In this document: positions 42,590 through 55,712 of the stretch, piece by piece
Layout of the letters: every line of letters starts with the position of its first letter
How positions within the stretch are numbered: the first letter of the stretch is position 1
Source of the DNA: Hydnum rufescens UP504
Taxonomy: Eukaryota > Basidiomycota > Agaricomycetes > Cantharellales > Hydnaceae
DNA: 64,000 bases
Direction: 5' to 3'
Assembly (NCBI GenBank): GCA_014904985.1
Contig: MU128923.1
Location: 299,841-363,840 of the forward strand
Position numbers and translations under genes: made by a program
The notes under the pieces: generated by a model
What the model was told of the DNA's origin: nothing
The model's input: the letters and a program-made list of their open reading frames with translations, nothing else
The model's database searches: none

Positions 42590-45500
42590 TTAAATGGAAT
42601 TAATCCAATCCTCCAGATCATCATCTTGTGAGTTGTCACCTTCAACCCCTTCCAATTCCTGAATCACCACATCATCCAGTTCTTCCTCCTCTCCAACCAC
42701 ATTTATGTCCCCACCTGTTGGCCATCCATCTTCCTCTGCTTCCACAGCAGGAATGGTATCTTCATCATCCATCAGAGGAGGATCAGTTTCTGGAGGCTGT
42801 GTAACCATGAAAGATGGCCATTGCAAGGCAGGATCCACAGGAAGAGAGCCCAAGGCTTTCCAAGCCTGGGTTGCACTAGACTGCAGGGCTGTTTCTTTGC
42901 GCTGTAGTTCAAACAAAAGTACATCATCTACCTGGTCATCAGCACTCAGTGCCTCTCACTTGCAAGGACCAGCAGGCCTCCCACCTGTGCATGTGGCCAC
43001 AGCCTTCTCTATAGCCAGGCATTGCTGTGCAAGGGATGCCACAAGAGCATGCATTTCAATGCTCAGCCTCCAGATCTCCTCCTTTCCCCGGTCATACATC
43101 AACATTGCCTTGATTCCCTCCCTGATCCCTTCATCTGCTAACCATGCAGGGGGGGCTTCTTCAGCATCACCATCAAGGCCTGCATCCTCCCAGATAGCAT
43201 CATCCACTCCAATGTCAAACAGCCCATTGATGTCCACAGGTTTTGGAATCACAGCATTCTTGTGAATTGCAGACCAGGCTTTCATGTCAGATAGCTGAGC
43301 ACACAAGGTGTTATATCTCTTGGCTAAGGCTCTTATCCCAGGCATTCGGTGCTTCAATGCCTCTGCTGTCTGTGCATGTGCTTTATGATCTTATGAATGA
43401 ACCACTAGGTCAGCTTTAGAAGGCCTTTACCCAATCATGACAATCCTACCTAGAGTTGACTGGAAATAAGACCTCTCCAATCACTCGGATTCAAAGTGGC
43501 ACTCTCAAATGCAACTTCGTAATTGGTGCTTTACTGCCCAAGCTCGAAGCCACAATCCCAGGAATTTGTCTTTATGGGCCTTCTCCAAGGCACTGTATGT
43601 GGGCTGGTCCTTCTGTGCCAACTGCTGACAAGCCCTCCTAATTCTTGTAGCCAGCCTGTTCAAGAAATCCCGCCTGTTTTGTGCTTGCAAAGTGAGGTCA
43701 AACTTTGCATCAGCACTTATTTCGTCTTGTCCCAGCAGTGATATCTCTTTGAGTAACTTCCTATGGCTAGCCTCTTCATTGGCATGGGTTGCAAGCATGG
43801 TGACAATCTTGTTCACAAACTCCCCTGCCAAATTTTTGGCAACAGCTATGAGGGAGTCAGCATTCCAAGACTTTGCACTGAAGAGAACATCAACTGATGG
43901 GGTAGAGGTTTAGACTGGGTCTCCAACTGATCTTTCCAACTGGCTCAAAGGGTTAGAATGGACACACCACTCTCCCCAATTCGTTTCTTTGCAGCCTCCA
44001 ATCAAACAACAGCATGGATGTAATGCTTCATTAACCACACAGCTTGTGATTGAGCTGTTATCTCATCCCAATGTATCACTTGAGTACTCAGAACAAACAG
44101 CCATCAGTGGTGCTAGAAATTGGGCAGTAAGTCTCAGAAAGCAACTTTGAGATAAAAAGGCATACCCCTGACACTTGTAACACTGGGGCCAGCTTTTTTA
44201 ATGCTCCCCAGCACCTTTCACACCCCTCACCATCAGAGAACCCAAACCCTTTTGTTTTTGGGGGTGGTACACACATTGACAAGGCCACTGGTGCCCAAAG
44301 GCATGAAACACTGAGACACCCCAATCAATCCTGGGCAGAAGCAATGGCAGTATCTTCCACTGCCAACACAAACACAGAACAATCAGGATATCTCCTCTTG
44401 GGGTAACAAAACCAGGAAATTTACCTTGTTCATGCTTCTATGCAAAACACAAGCAATGTCGTAGAGGACCCCCAACCTCCACCAAGAAGGCAGCTCATCG
44501 AAAAGAGAACTCAAAAGAGCTATTGCATAGTACTGTTTCTCTCCTGCAGTGGTCATGTTGACTAGCTGTAGCACCCTATCATGATGACAGATTGCAGCCA
44601 TTAGGCCAGTAGAGGCAAAGGTTGTGGTTGAGGCCTTTTCATGGTTCTTGTTCGCCGCCTTGAAGGAGGTCTCGCACCCATTGACCACTGAGTTTGGGAG
44701 GTGTAAACCTGGTTCCACCCAGTCTTCTTCATCAAATTCATTTAATTCAGAGGCAAGCTTCTTTCTACCCCACTTGCCCTGAGTAGGCGGAGAGACTCCA
44801 CATAAAGTCTTGCCTTCTCCACTTCAGCAGTCAGTAGGAAACATGTCCATGGTAGATCCAGTCGAATGTCTTGTAATCCCACCCCTTTACATTGCTGCTG
44901 TTTGAAGCATGCATCTAGACATAGCACAGAGTGGAACCTATGCAACAGGTGCAGAACAGTTAGGCCAAGTGTCCTTCAATCCCAGTGAGAGTAGAAAAGG
45001 CCCACAGGTGATTGCCTTCTCATAGAAGCCCCAGACATTCCTCTGCCATGGGAAAGCACAATGGACAATGTGAATGGAGATGGGCACTAGGGGTGCTATC
45101 CTCCCTAAGCGGCTGATGGTCTTCCACATTCAAGAAGTAACCAGTGGCTATGGGGTCTTGAGACAGGGCATTCACCAGTTCCGGGGTATACATTACAGAA
45201 GAGAGGTTCCCTCCCCCTGGACCACTGGGAGGCATGGATGACATTCCATGTTAATTCATTCGCACGCTGTTGCACTAGTTGAAACTGCTGCAACGCAGTA
45301 GAGAATGATTTGCGGAAACCATCCTAGAGTCCTTGTTCAGTCTCTTCAAATCAGAGCCCCAGGGGTAATTAATTTACTCACAGTAGCAGAAGGGGTGAAT
45401 CCCTTTTCAACCAAGTTGGAACTGATTGTGCTGCACCAGGCAGTGATGTTGGGGGATATATAGATGAAGAGTTTACTGGCAAAGAGATGGCTAAGGGAGA

Positions 45501-46250
45501 AGGCAATGGAAGGGCGAATCGGTGAGGCCAGAAATAGCCCCATGGCCACTAAAGTTAAGGCCAGAGGGCAACATTTGCAATATGTCAAGGAGTGGTGTTC
45601 CAGTCCTGGTAGTAAAAATCCCTCAATGCTAGGAAGGAAGCATCGTATTCCCTGAACTCATGGTCCATGTACACTGCTGTCACCTCCACATGGTGAGCAC
45701 ACTTCACACATTTGCAATTTAGGGGTATGGTGCACTGAGACCCCTCATGCCACCCATATGACATCTCCTGGCACCAGCACATGAACGGTCTGACAAGGGT
45801 GGGAATTAGGTGCTTCCAGCAGTCTGCAGAAATTTCTTTCCATTTCTCCCATTGGGGGTGGGAAGCCATTGTGGTACTTCCCAGTAGAGGCGTACGACTG
45901 TCTGGCCATGGCAAGCCAGGGGTACAACTGTCCTCTTGAATGTCCTCCCATCCCTCATTGGTGGCCCCAAAGGCCCCCCCAGGTGAACAATTTGAGATGG
46001 TCTGTTGATGACCAGGAGACGGCTGGATAACTGCCCGGCTTCGAGCTTTGACAGGGGTGGCGGGAGTGTTGCTGGCGCCCTCATAGACTATGGGCTGGAT
46101 GATGCAACCCTTGTATGCAGTGCCAACGGGATATCTTTGGTGACATTTCTTGGTTGGGGAGGGGATGAAGTGGTAGTGGTGGGTTACCCCATTCTCCTCA
46201 ATGCTGAAATCCTGGCAAGCATCAAATTTCTGTTTGGTGGAGGATGCCAT
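42590..46250 (-). pseudogene. KDZ transposase (CxC-type), nearly complete
   Basis: The N-terminus (46,250) leads to the helix W-K-E-I-S-A-D-C-W-K-H-L-I-P-T-L and a Cys cluster C-K-C-V-K-C (about 45,705). Then come G-L-F-L-A-S-P-I-R-P-S (about 45,535) and I-T-A-W-C-S-T-I (about 45,435). The DDE-like residues are D in L-D-A-C-F-K-Q (codon 44,915-44,913), D in Y-D-I-A-C-V-L-H-R (44,460-44,458) and E in G-E-G-C-E-R-C-W (about 44,218). The C-terminal module D-D-A-I-W-E-D-A-G-L-D is near 43,205, and a GTGGGA donor near 42,975 precedes an acidic last exon ending at 42,590. Frame breaks near 45,600 and 44,980 suggest decay, although some may be introns. Confidence 0.9.
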
Positions 46251-46655
46251 GGGTTAAGGAGTCTGGGAATAGGCAGATTGTATGATATGACAGCAGAAGA
46301 ACAGTCTCTGTTAAAGAAGACTGCAGATCTGGCAATCAATTGTGGAGAGCAGTGAGATTTGATGATGAGGCAGTGATGGAGGTGGCTTGAATGGAAATTT
46401 CCTGTCGCCGGAGATTTCCATTGACCGATTGGGAAACTGGCAATCTTACAGTAGGCAGCAAAGACAAGAAGGCATGGTTTCAAAATAAAGGCTTAGATAT
46501 ATCACACCCGGATACTCAGGGCTAACCTTGTGGTATACCCAAAGGACATGAAGGGGAAGGCATCAAAATAAACTAAAACCCCCCTCCCAGTCAGTGGGCC
46601 CACCGCCTAACCCGACCATGCCCGTCCTTCTATCCCAGAGTGGACTCTTCACAAT
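46251..46655. other. Spacer between TET/JBP-like gene and KDZ transposase
   Basis: About 400 bp without coding signal. As both genes read leftward it should hold the 3' end of the oxygenase and the promoter of the transposase. No specific motif is assigned. Confidence 0.5.
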
Positions 46656-47936
46656 TCACAAGTCCGATGGCTTGCCCCTATCCAAGCAGGGGAAACATGT
46701 TTCCATGTCTTGATGAACGTCCAACCATGGGGCACCAGTTCTTCTCGCCTGCAGGGCTTCACCCACTGAGTCCAATCCACCAGAGTATAAGGGGACGAAC
46801 ATCTGACCTGGGGTGAAGAAGACAAGGCTTCCCCTTCCACTGTCGATTTTGTGCAAAGGCTGTTCATTTAGACCATTGGGACACTGTCCTTTGGGAGTCA
46901 TGATGAATTGCAGAGGATATTGGCTGGAATAAAACTCCTTTTTGTCCAAATTCCAATGGGTAACCAAAGCGGAGGGGAAAAGGAAGAATACCCTGGTGGG
47001 AAGTTGGACCACAATGTTGGCCTCCAGATTCACCAGCCATGCCTGTTCTGTGTCATCAAAAAAACCTGAAAACATTGAATTCAGCGCACTACACACACTC
47101 CTATGGCCCTCCCGTCGGCTTACCAAAGATAAATATGGCGCAAATCCCTATAGCAACATTCTTTCTGTCACAGTGTGGCCATGTCTTTACATGTTCTGAT
47201 AGAGAGGCATTGATGGAGACAAGGAAGAACAGTGATGAGATCACCTTGATCGCTCCATTCATATGGCCTCGCCAATACTCATCGCAGCAGCAGTATTTCT
47301 TTGCAATGGCTGGGAAGTATGTATCCATCATGTTGGTAAGGAGGGACCTGAAACAATACAGTCAGACCTAGGGCAGTGCCACAGAGGTCTATGTACCTAC
47401 TCGATAAGTCACCATTCCTTGGTATTTAGTAATTCTTCAACGGGTTCTTGGTGACTTTCATGGAACTTCATCATGAAGGGCATCTGAGGCCCACTGGATG
47501 GGCTGTTAGACACTGGACCACAGGGCGGATCCTCAAGAGATTATTAACTCACGGCACTATTGTTCCCACTGGCATGGTTAAACCCAATATTGCAGCTCCA
47601 GTAATGACCACAGGCATGAGGTTGCTCCTTGACTTTTGTTTGTGAAATAAAATGGTTGATTATTCGCACAAAATGTTCCATCCACTCCATGTCCATAGCC
47701 GGGCTAATGAAAGATTGAACAGTGAACAAATGGCTACACTTGTCCACTATAAACGTTGGGAAGCGAAGAAAGGGACTAGGGGTAAATATGTCAGGCTCAA
47801 AGCGATTGCCTTGAATGCCGGTAGACTTACTTGTATTCCACCAGTCATAGTTGCTCCAGAGTGGCAGAGAGTTGGGACTGTGAACAGTCTGGAGCTGTTG
47901 TTTCATTCCATCCCAAGCACTCCTTCTATTATTCAA
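46656..47936 (-). pseudogene. TET/JBP-like 2-oxoglutarate/Fe(II) dioxygenase
   Basis: At least four exons are readable on the minus strand: 47,936 to about 47,552, about 47,500-47,410, about 47,356-47,118 and about 47,070-46,656. They are joined by GT..AG introns of about 50-55 nt. The core has the H-x-D iron site in W-P-H-C-D-R-K-N (H codon 47,175-47,173, D codon 47,169-47,167), then I-C-A-I-F-I-F-G and a GTAAGC intron. F-F-D-D-T-E-Q-A-W-L-V-N-L-E-A follows, then F-P-S-A-L-V-T-H-W-N with the distal His (46,958-46,956) and G-R-G-S-L-V-F-F with a candidate 2-oxoglutarate-binding Arg. TET/JBP enzymes oxidise 5-methylcytosine or thymine in DNA. One TGA in the second exon may kill this copy. Confidence 0.72.
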
Positions 47937-48201
47937 CCTTCTTTGTGGTTACATTCGTTCCTGCATGGGCAACATTGCCTCAGCCCACTGGCTTCGATGC
48001 TCTTGAATGTGCCTATGAGCTGGCAGATCCAGTCATCTTCCCCCCTGGTGCTAAGCAGTACATTCGTTCAGTGGTACATGCTCACCGCGGGCAACTTCGT
48101 TGCCAAACCAGTTACTGATTGCAGTTTGGCTCATGCTTCTCATCCAGGTCTGCCCAACCCCTCCTCCGATATCCTCTCCTGTACTGCTGCAGGACCCATG
48201 C
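47937..48201. promoter_or_regulatory. Divergent intergenic region of the KDZ element
   Basis: About 265 bp separate the start regions of the leftward oxygenase and the rightward gene X. A shared bidirectional promoter is likely from the layout alone; I assign no TATA box or operator. Confidence 0.35.
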
Positions 48202-51200
48202 ATGGTTGATGGGTGGCAAGTCACATCACAGGGCATCATTTCCCATAAGCGCCAATTGTTTCCTGAAGGGAATACAATGCGCCATGAGCAAGAATTCATC
48301 ACTGTGCCCCATTGGTCCCTTTCTCCAGAAGTGGTGGGGAGTGAGGCCAAGGATGAGAGTGATGGTGAGGAGGCCTCCCCCCCTGTTTCTCCCAGACTCC
48401 TCTACCCCCCGGGCACAATCGTTTCCAATTCTATGGTCTGGGTCACAGAAGCCGATACACAAGCAGAGGTCTGTGGTGAAAACTGCGTGGCAAGGAATCA
48501 GAGGAAGAAGCAGAAAAAGGTGCAAAACAAGAAGGCATGGGAGGAAAGGCTGGAAAGAGAATGGCACTCACACACTTCCACTGCTATCCAGCCTGACAAG
48601 GAAGCATTGGATGCATGGAATGCCCCTAGTATATACGATTCTGTTGATAATTCCAACACCCTTGACCCCTTGCCCTCTAAACATGAGAGGGTGTCAGAAA
48701 CCATCAGAAAATCTATGTCTGCTCCCCCATCTGGCCTTACAAGCCCCCCTGCTCAGGTCCTGAGCCTTTACCTCAAAGTCTCATTGAGCCACTGCCCTCT
48801 CAGCACCAGTGCACTTCAGACAAAGGTGCTAGTGTCAAGAAATCTTCTCTTGAGGCATCAGGGTCTACAGGGGGGTCTGCATTAGACCCTGCACCTCTCC
48901 TTCCCCTCCCTGCCCAGCCCCCTTCTGAACATCCAGATAGGGGTTCCCGCATTTGTTACAATCACCATGATGCATTGTACAATTCGTACGTCCCTTCTCA
49001 CTATGGTACAAACCGAAGAAATTGATCCTGGTCCCATTCTCCTGATTATCCTCATGAGAGGTCCTACAATCATTTTGGACCTTTGTGCTATGAGAGCCAT
49101 CGTCCATCAGAGGAATGATACTGGCAGCATTCAAGGGAGCATGGGTGTTGTTCACTTGATAGAGGGTACAAAGCAGGACCATCACAAGCAGGGCCATCAT
49201 GAGCAGGGCCGCGAGCAGGGCCATCCTATCATTATCCTGATAGCCCTCCCCCGCACTTTGAACCTTTGCCTGCCAGTGTGACAGATGATAGACTGCAGGA
49301 AGGTTGTATGATCAGAGATGAGGGGCGCGCCCAGGAAAAGCACTGTCGTGAAGTAGAGGAGTTTTCCCCCAGTCATAAATTACCTCTTCCCCAGCCTAGT
49401 GTGAATGAGGCCTCTGATGTCGACAGCTGTGTGTCATGGGGTGCTGTGGTGGGCGCCCTGAACGAGATCTCCCAAGTGGAGACTGAAAGCTACGTCACTC
49501 AGGGCACATTGGAAGAGGCTGTTGCACTTTCTTGTAAGTAACTGTCCCACTGTGTTGCACGTATTAGTCATAACCTTCTATAATGACAGACATGGGCCAC
49601 TCTATTCCCCCCTTCCCTACAATCCCTTCCAACCTGTGGTATGGTCGGCATGCGGACATGTGTGAGCAATTAAGCACAACTGGGTGCCTATTTCACCAGG
49701 TTCAGGTCCGGATGACTGCTGTGCATACACACAATTTCCCCCAATACCTTGGGGAAGTTGATAGCCAGGCGCCACTGAATGTGTATGGCCCTCATGCTAT
49801 GAATGAACGCAATTTGCAGAGATTGGATTTCCAGCACGGCCCAGTTGCCAGCAGTCTTTTGGCCCCCCATTACGCTTTTGTGGTCCCCCAGCCCCCATTC
49901 TCTATAATTCCTGAGCCTGAATCCTCAGATTTGATTTACAATTCTTCCTCTCCTGCTCTTTGCAGAGTAAACAATGGTTGGATAGCAAACAGGGCAGGGC
50001 CAAGGTCTACTTTTGGACATATATTGGGCATAGCTTCCACTATGGTCAACCATCTGCACGCCCCCAGTGATCACAGTTTCAGCACTCTGGATGAATCCTC
50101 CAAAAGGGCGCAAAGTGCTGATGCGGAGCTTCACAGACTCACGGTTTTCACTATGTTCGATGACATTCAAAACATGATCCTATATATGGAACGAACCATT
50201 TCCCTCTCTCTGGCTGTGGTCTGCATGTCAGTACTCATTGCAATTGATGTTTGCGCATTGCTGGGTGGTTTTGATTACCCAATCTGGCCAGTTCAGCGAG
50301 AATGTGCAGGGAGTTTGTTCTTTGTTGGGGGAACGATTGGGATGCAGACTGAGAACTTGCATGTGGAATTCCGTCACTTCTTACAGACCTTGGAGAGGTG
50401 GGGGATCAGGCATTGGTGCATGGAACTGGACAAGGCGGGCTCAAGGTTCGAAATGGACCTGCACAGTACTCCAACAGAGGATGTCCAGGCAGAGGAAAAC
50501 CACCAGTCCTTCCTATTCCAACAGATGGATAGCACTGGTAACAGGAAGAGGACAGCATGGGTGACCTGCGAAAAGAGAACTACCTATGTTCCCTTCCTCA
50601 TTCCTCCTCCTCCAGGCCCTAATTGGAGTTGGGATGTCCTGTTACAAGAGAACCTGGCCACCCTGGTGCATCGAATGCTTGATCCAGAGTGTCGTGATTG
50701 CCTATCCTTTGCTCATTTCTCCCTGGGAATGAGGGACCTCATGGGAGATTCCATTTGGACTGGGAAATGATACGAAGAGGGCCTTCATCTGCCGTCCAGT
50801 GGTAAAAGACGATGGTACTGTGCACAGACGCCTTTTCCAATGGGAAATCACCTTCCTGCTCAGCAGGCCCTGGTTTTTGTTCCCTCTTCTTACCATGAGC
50901 AGGGGAAGATGGTGCCATCCTCGCTAGGCATAGAGGCAGAAATGCTCAACATTTCAGGCAGCCTCTTGAGCATGGATAATGAGAGGACTCCCAAAGTGTC
51001 CCCCGATCTGTGGTACAGTCTGGTGGTCAAGCCATTCATGACAGAGATCGCACTCCTCAGCATGGTGGAGGTTGTCCAGTCCAGGGGTGCTGAGGGCTGG
51101 AAACAGACCCAGCTTGGAAAAAGTGGTTTTTCCTTGGATTCATTTTCAAGTCCCATACTAGCAGAGACGATGTATATCGTTTCCTGAAGGAGGATGCCCA

Positions 51201-51978
51201 GTTTTCCAAGGTTGTTCCCATGGACCCAGCGGTCCGTTTCAATTCCTGGCTGCCCTATTGTATGTTCAAGGAACCAGGATATGTTCAGCATCTGTGGAAG
51301 TACTCTCATCCTCTCAGTGTTCATGGGGCCCTGCTCACACTGTCGCCTCCCTCCCATTGTCTACCACCTTCAGAGCCTGGTTATGAATTTGCTCATGAAA
51401 GGGAGAGGTGCCATCAAACCCTCATCATGGTGGACCTTCTCAAGACCAACAAGCACCCTGCCATCATTCATTCTCATGGCCCAGACCCTCCCAAACATGC
51501 TTATTCATGAGCATGGTTCTCAAAGGAATTCCTAGCATCCTTGTGTCAGGCCCCCTGTCCCACCAATTTTAGTCTGGAAGAGGCGCTATCTCTCCAACGC
51601 CTCAAGATCCTCCTCTCCCTTCTGGCAGACTTCAATGCCTCGTTTTTGCAACCTGTCTATCCTACCAGGTCAGGGCCATATGTGAAGCTTCTGCACTTCA
51701 TTGCATCCCGAGTTGAGTTTGCAGCACAATCGAATTCTATGCAGTGTGATGTTATACCTCAAGCTCAGCAGGAGAAGTTAAACATATTGCAATTGACTGA
51801 GGCCATAGGATATAAGCTGGATACCAAGCAGTTTTTTATTGACTGGGATCCATCTTCCCCAACACCTTTGTTCATCCCATCTTTGTCAACCTTGGAGGCC
51901 AATCAGGCCCAATCAGAGGAAAGGGTGAAGAACTTGAAGACCAGCAAGGCAAAACATAAAGGTAAAACAGTTAAGTAA
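48202..51978 (+). pseudogene. Gene X of the KDZ element: large unrecognised protein
   Basis: The start M-V-D-G-W-Q-V-T at 48,202 opens a frame with a basic K-K-Q-K-K patch (about 48,510). After a 1-nt shift near 48,757 a disordered P/S/H/Y-rich region runs to 49,533. A 56-nt intron (49,534-49,589, GTAAGT...GACAG) joins frames exactly to a globular region. That region runs to 51,187 with one TGA (50,768-50,770), shifts frame near 51,130 and ends at 51,976-51,978 in a lysine-rich tail. In-frame stops are all TGA where CGA fits. Total length is about 1,190 residues. I see no catalytic motif or known domain. Its place in the element suggests an accessory transposition factor. Confidence 0.6.
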
Positions 51979-52629
51979 CAGTATCCCTGCCCAACTAATG
52001 TCCCAACTCCTCATGGCAGTGGGCAAGTCAACAATGCAGCCCTCTTCAGCCACTCTTCCCACTAGTTGCCCTTCTGGTCCTTCTAATGAAGTGGTGGGAG
52101 AACCTTAAGGTAAGAGAAAGTGGTTACTGAGAACCAACGGATATTGATCTCGAAATTGTCTAGTTATCATTTTCTTTAGACTCGTTACCGCTGTACATAC
52201 TCTTCCATGTTTAATGCAGATTGTGGCCAGTACCCGCTTTAGTGGTGTTGAGTGAACATTCGGGCTGGCAGTCCCAGGGCTAGCAGAAAAAGGAAAGGGA
52301 AAAAATTTCACCAGTCCCTTCATCTGATCCCCGCCTACATGGAGGCTTTGTTCCAGTCCTGGACCCCGTTCCCCAGCCACTGCTCCAAAAATTAGCAAGT
52401 ATCAAGGGCATTGCCCCAAACATATTTTCCGTCTCTCTGTTGGGACTGAATGATCTTGTGTCCAGATTTTCTACCACTCCCTCCCATCTCTTTCCTGCTT
52501 TCCAGACCAGAGTATGAGCAGAGCCTCTAGCAGGATTTGACTTCTCTGTTTGGAAAGCCTGCTCGCTCTAAGCACTCAAGGCCCTCAAATCCCCACACAC
52601 TCTACTTCTGATTGCCCCATTCCTGGCCA
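51979..52629. other. Spacer between genes X and Y
   Basis: Some 650 bp with only short frames and no domain signature. It could hold the gene X 3' end and the gene Y promoter. Confidence 0.45.
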
Positions 52630-55600
52630 TTTGTTATGCCCCCCCATTCCAAAACTCTCCCATCAGGGGCAAAGGAAAAAATAGTGGACACCAACGTATC
52701 CAATAAGCCCACTGCCACCAAAAGGCAGAAGCAGGATGTGAGCATTGCAGAACACATGCCTTATAGTATCATTGTTGCTAACAAAACCAATAATTTTGCC
52801 TGTGCAGCCCCCATGCATGCCTAGGCAGGAAATCCCTGTGGAAGAGAGAGGGACCTCTGGTTCTACAGTGAGTATAGCCTCCACTTGATCAAGAATCAGT
52901 GTCTGATTCTGCCACATTTTTCCAGACTACAGCAGTCCCAGCCCAGGCCACTCATGCCAACACTAAGGCCAGTGAGCCAGCATCTGGTGGCCCGGTTTCA
53001 TCTGCTCAAAAGAAAGCCCACAAGGTCCCTCCTGTGCACCTGCCCAGGCAGTTTGAAGGGGATGAGGAGGAACAGGACGTCTTTGACTGCCACCGCAAGG
53101 GGGCCAAAGGTCTGGTTGACGCATCACCACTCTCTCCAATCACCACCACTGCAGTTTCGAAGGTTTCAAAGAGGGACAGACAGAATTCCAGCACCAATGA
53201 CCACACCCCTACAAAGCATCAGAAGACCCACACTGTCTGAAAGCCCTCCAAGTCCAAGTCCAATGTTGTTACCTATGCCAAGCACCACAACCCTGCCTCC
53301 ACCCAAGAAGTCACTACTATGGAGGATAAGGCTGAAGGAGAGGGTGATGAAGAGCAGTGGGATAGGCCTTCTATGGCTGGCACAGCCAAGGATCCCAGGC
53401 CTACAGACTGTCCTAGCCCTACCCTCCCTAGGGGCAGCTATACTGCCATCACCCCTGGTCCATCTGATGATGTTCATGATGTGGAGGCCTCTCTTCTAGA
53501 TAGAGAACTGGAGGAAGAGGTGGGGGATATGTCTTCCCCTGGATTGTTGAGTGAAGGCCTTGGTCTCAGCGATCAGGAGATTCAGGAGGGCTCTCATGAG
53601 GGCTCTCAGCCAGTGGTTGTGAGTCTTGCCCCTAGGGTCAATGATGAGGGTAGAGAGACATCTGCTGAGGGCATTTTGGGATTGAACCCTGAGGCCACTG
53701 CTTTGGAATTCCCTAGCCCCACTCATCTCATGCGGAATCTCAAGACCTCCCGGAACAAGGATGTCCAACGCTGTATAACAAAAGAACGTGCCGTCCTTCC
53801 AAACTCGCCCTCCCCCACTGGGAATCAACCCTGCAACTTCCTTGCCCCCAAGAATACAAAGAATACTGCAGTGCAGGGGGCTGAAAGTTCTGAGGGGGAT
53901 AGCACAGAGGATGATGAAGACCAACAGGATAATCCTGAACCCCAGGAGGATGCAGCCGGGGATGTGTCAGAGGCCCATGATCCCCCCTCTGAATACCTGA
54001 CCAAGGACCAAGAAAAAGCTGTTCATACTCTTTTTTGGACACTGGTGGAGGACATTGCAAAGACCAAGGCCAAGGACCTCAATGTGACTGCCTCTGCTGT
54101 TTTCAGGGTGCTGGGTGACATGTTCTCCAAGGAGAGTCACCGTGACAACATTTGGAATTGTTTCCAAACAGTTTTTCGGGCCCAAAACCCAGATATCAAA
54201 GGTATGTAATGCAGGGAAAAACTGAGACTGTTATAACTCATTGTAATTTTCCTCCAGATTCAGAGGCCATTCATGATAGCTACAAGGAGGAGACAAAGAA
54301 GGCAAAAGATTGTGGTGGCAAGGCTGGACTGTCCAAATGGCATGTGAAAATTAAAGAGGCTGCAGAGTCTCTACAAGTCAATGCTGCAAGTTCCAAAATT
54401 GTGGCAGGCACCTGTGCCTGAATCGTCAAACAGGAAACCAAAGACTTGTCGGAGAGGGTTCATTTCATTGTCTACAGGATCAGAATACCCTCTAATTGTT
54501 TCCACAGGCCTATGTCCTCAGCAATCTCTGGTCTGTGGAAGTTTTTGGTTTTGCTCTGTGCCAGGATGCTCTGGATTCCAATGGGGTGGCAGCCGGCAGC
54601 ATGTTCTCCAGTAGTTCCAAAACCAGCCGAATCCTTGAATGGCTGATCTGGAATGACACCAACCTGAAATGAAAGATCTTCTCAGAACTCTTGTAAGTAC
54701 CCAAGAGAAATACTGTCCACTCCCATCTGCTGATACATCTCATTTGTAGTGCCACCTATGTGGAGTGTGCAGAACCTCCCAGTGAGGATCCTGTGGTGGA
54801 GTGGGAATGGGTGAAAAAAAGAATTAATGGTAGCCAGGGCAGTAACCATGCTGTGCAGGTGGCCCTGAGAACTGCTGCCTCGAAGGCTTGGTGTGAGGTG
54901 ATTAGTGAGTGAATGTCTACCATGGTCAGGATTTCACCCTATGGATTGATTAATTTTGGGACTCTAGACAATGCCCTCGGGATGGACAATGAGAAGGCTG
55001 TCCTCTCAAGGATTGGAAACCAACTGTACACAGGCTGGGACAAGGAAGTGTTTGTTATCACCAACTTTCCAGACAATGTTCCCTTAGAAAAAATGGAGTC
55101 CCTGGGTACCACACAGAGGTGGTCTTTACTCCAAGCCTGTGTTGTTGGCCTATTGGAAAAGGTCCATGGCAAGGTGAGAGTAGTGGAAAACACAAGAATC
55201 CAAGTTTCTACTCTCAATTGTGGTAAGAATCTGTTATATCCTCCACAGTTCCACTTTACTAAATGAGAATATGTAAAGGTCGAATTTCAAAGGAGGGGTG
55301 GTTGAAGGATTATGATGATGAGGGCCTGGTCATCACAGTCTCTGGTAAAGCTCTTTTCACTGTTGGTCAGACCAAGGTGTTTCAAAAAGAAAAGGCTGCA
55401 ATGGCCAAAGGGAAAGGCAAAGAGAAGCACAGTGGTAAGGAACTTTGTTCTGTAGACTATTCTGTGGGCTGCTCTAATTTTGGTTAAGGTGCAGAGTCGC
55501 CCACCACATATCTAAAAAGAAGTGAGTTATTTATTTCTCAGGTCTTGCCCTCTCTGCAAAGAAAATCTGATGTGTCTCTATCTACACCTCTATGGCTATC

Positions 55601-55712
55601 TCACTCTCATTTTGGCCTGACAGCACACACCAAAGCACAAACCTCAACTGCTGCCTCTAATCCTCCTGAAACAGGAGAGAGTGAAGAAGGTGATGAAGAT
55701 GAAGAGGAATAG
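52630..55712 (+). pseudogene. Gene Y of the KDZ element: acidic multi-exon protein
   Basis: Exon text starts M-P-P-H-S-K-T-L-P near 52,630. It continues through a Lys/Thr/Pro-rich segment (52,899-53,240) into a 296-codon block (53,319-54,209) rich in E, D, S and P. The end of that block, W-T-L-V-E-D-I-A-K ... H-R-D-N-I-W-N-C-F-Q-T-V-F, looks globular and resembles the N-x-W-N-x-F pattern of basidiomycete transposon-linked proteins. Later exons (54,258-54,420, 54,750-54,910, 54,913-55,266, 55,270-55,435) carry GTAAGT/GTATGT donors. The C-terminus is acidic (D-E-D-E-E-E, stop 55,710-55,712). It may bind chromatin or partners; no enzyme motif is seen. Confidence 0.55.
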
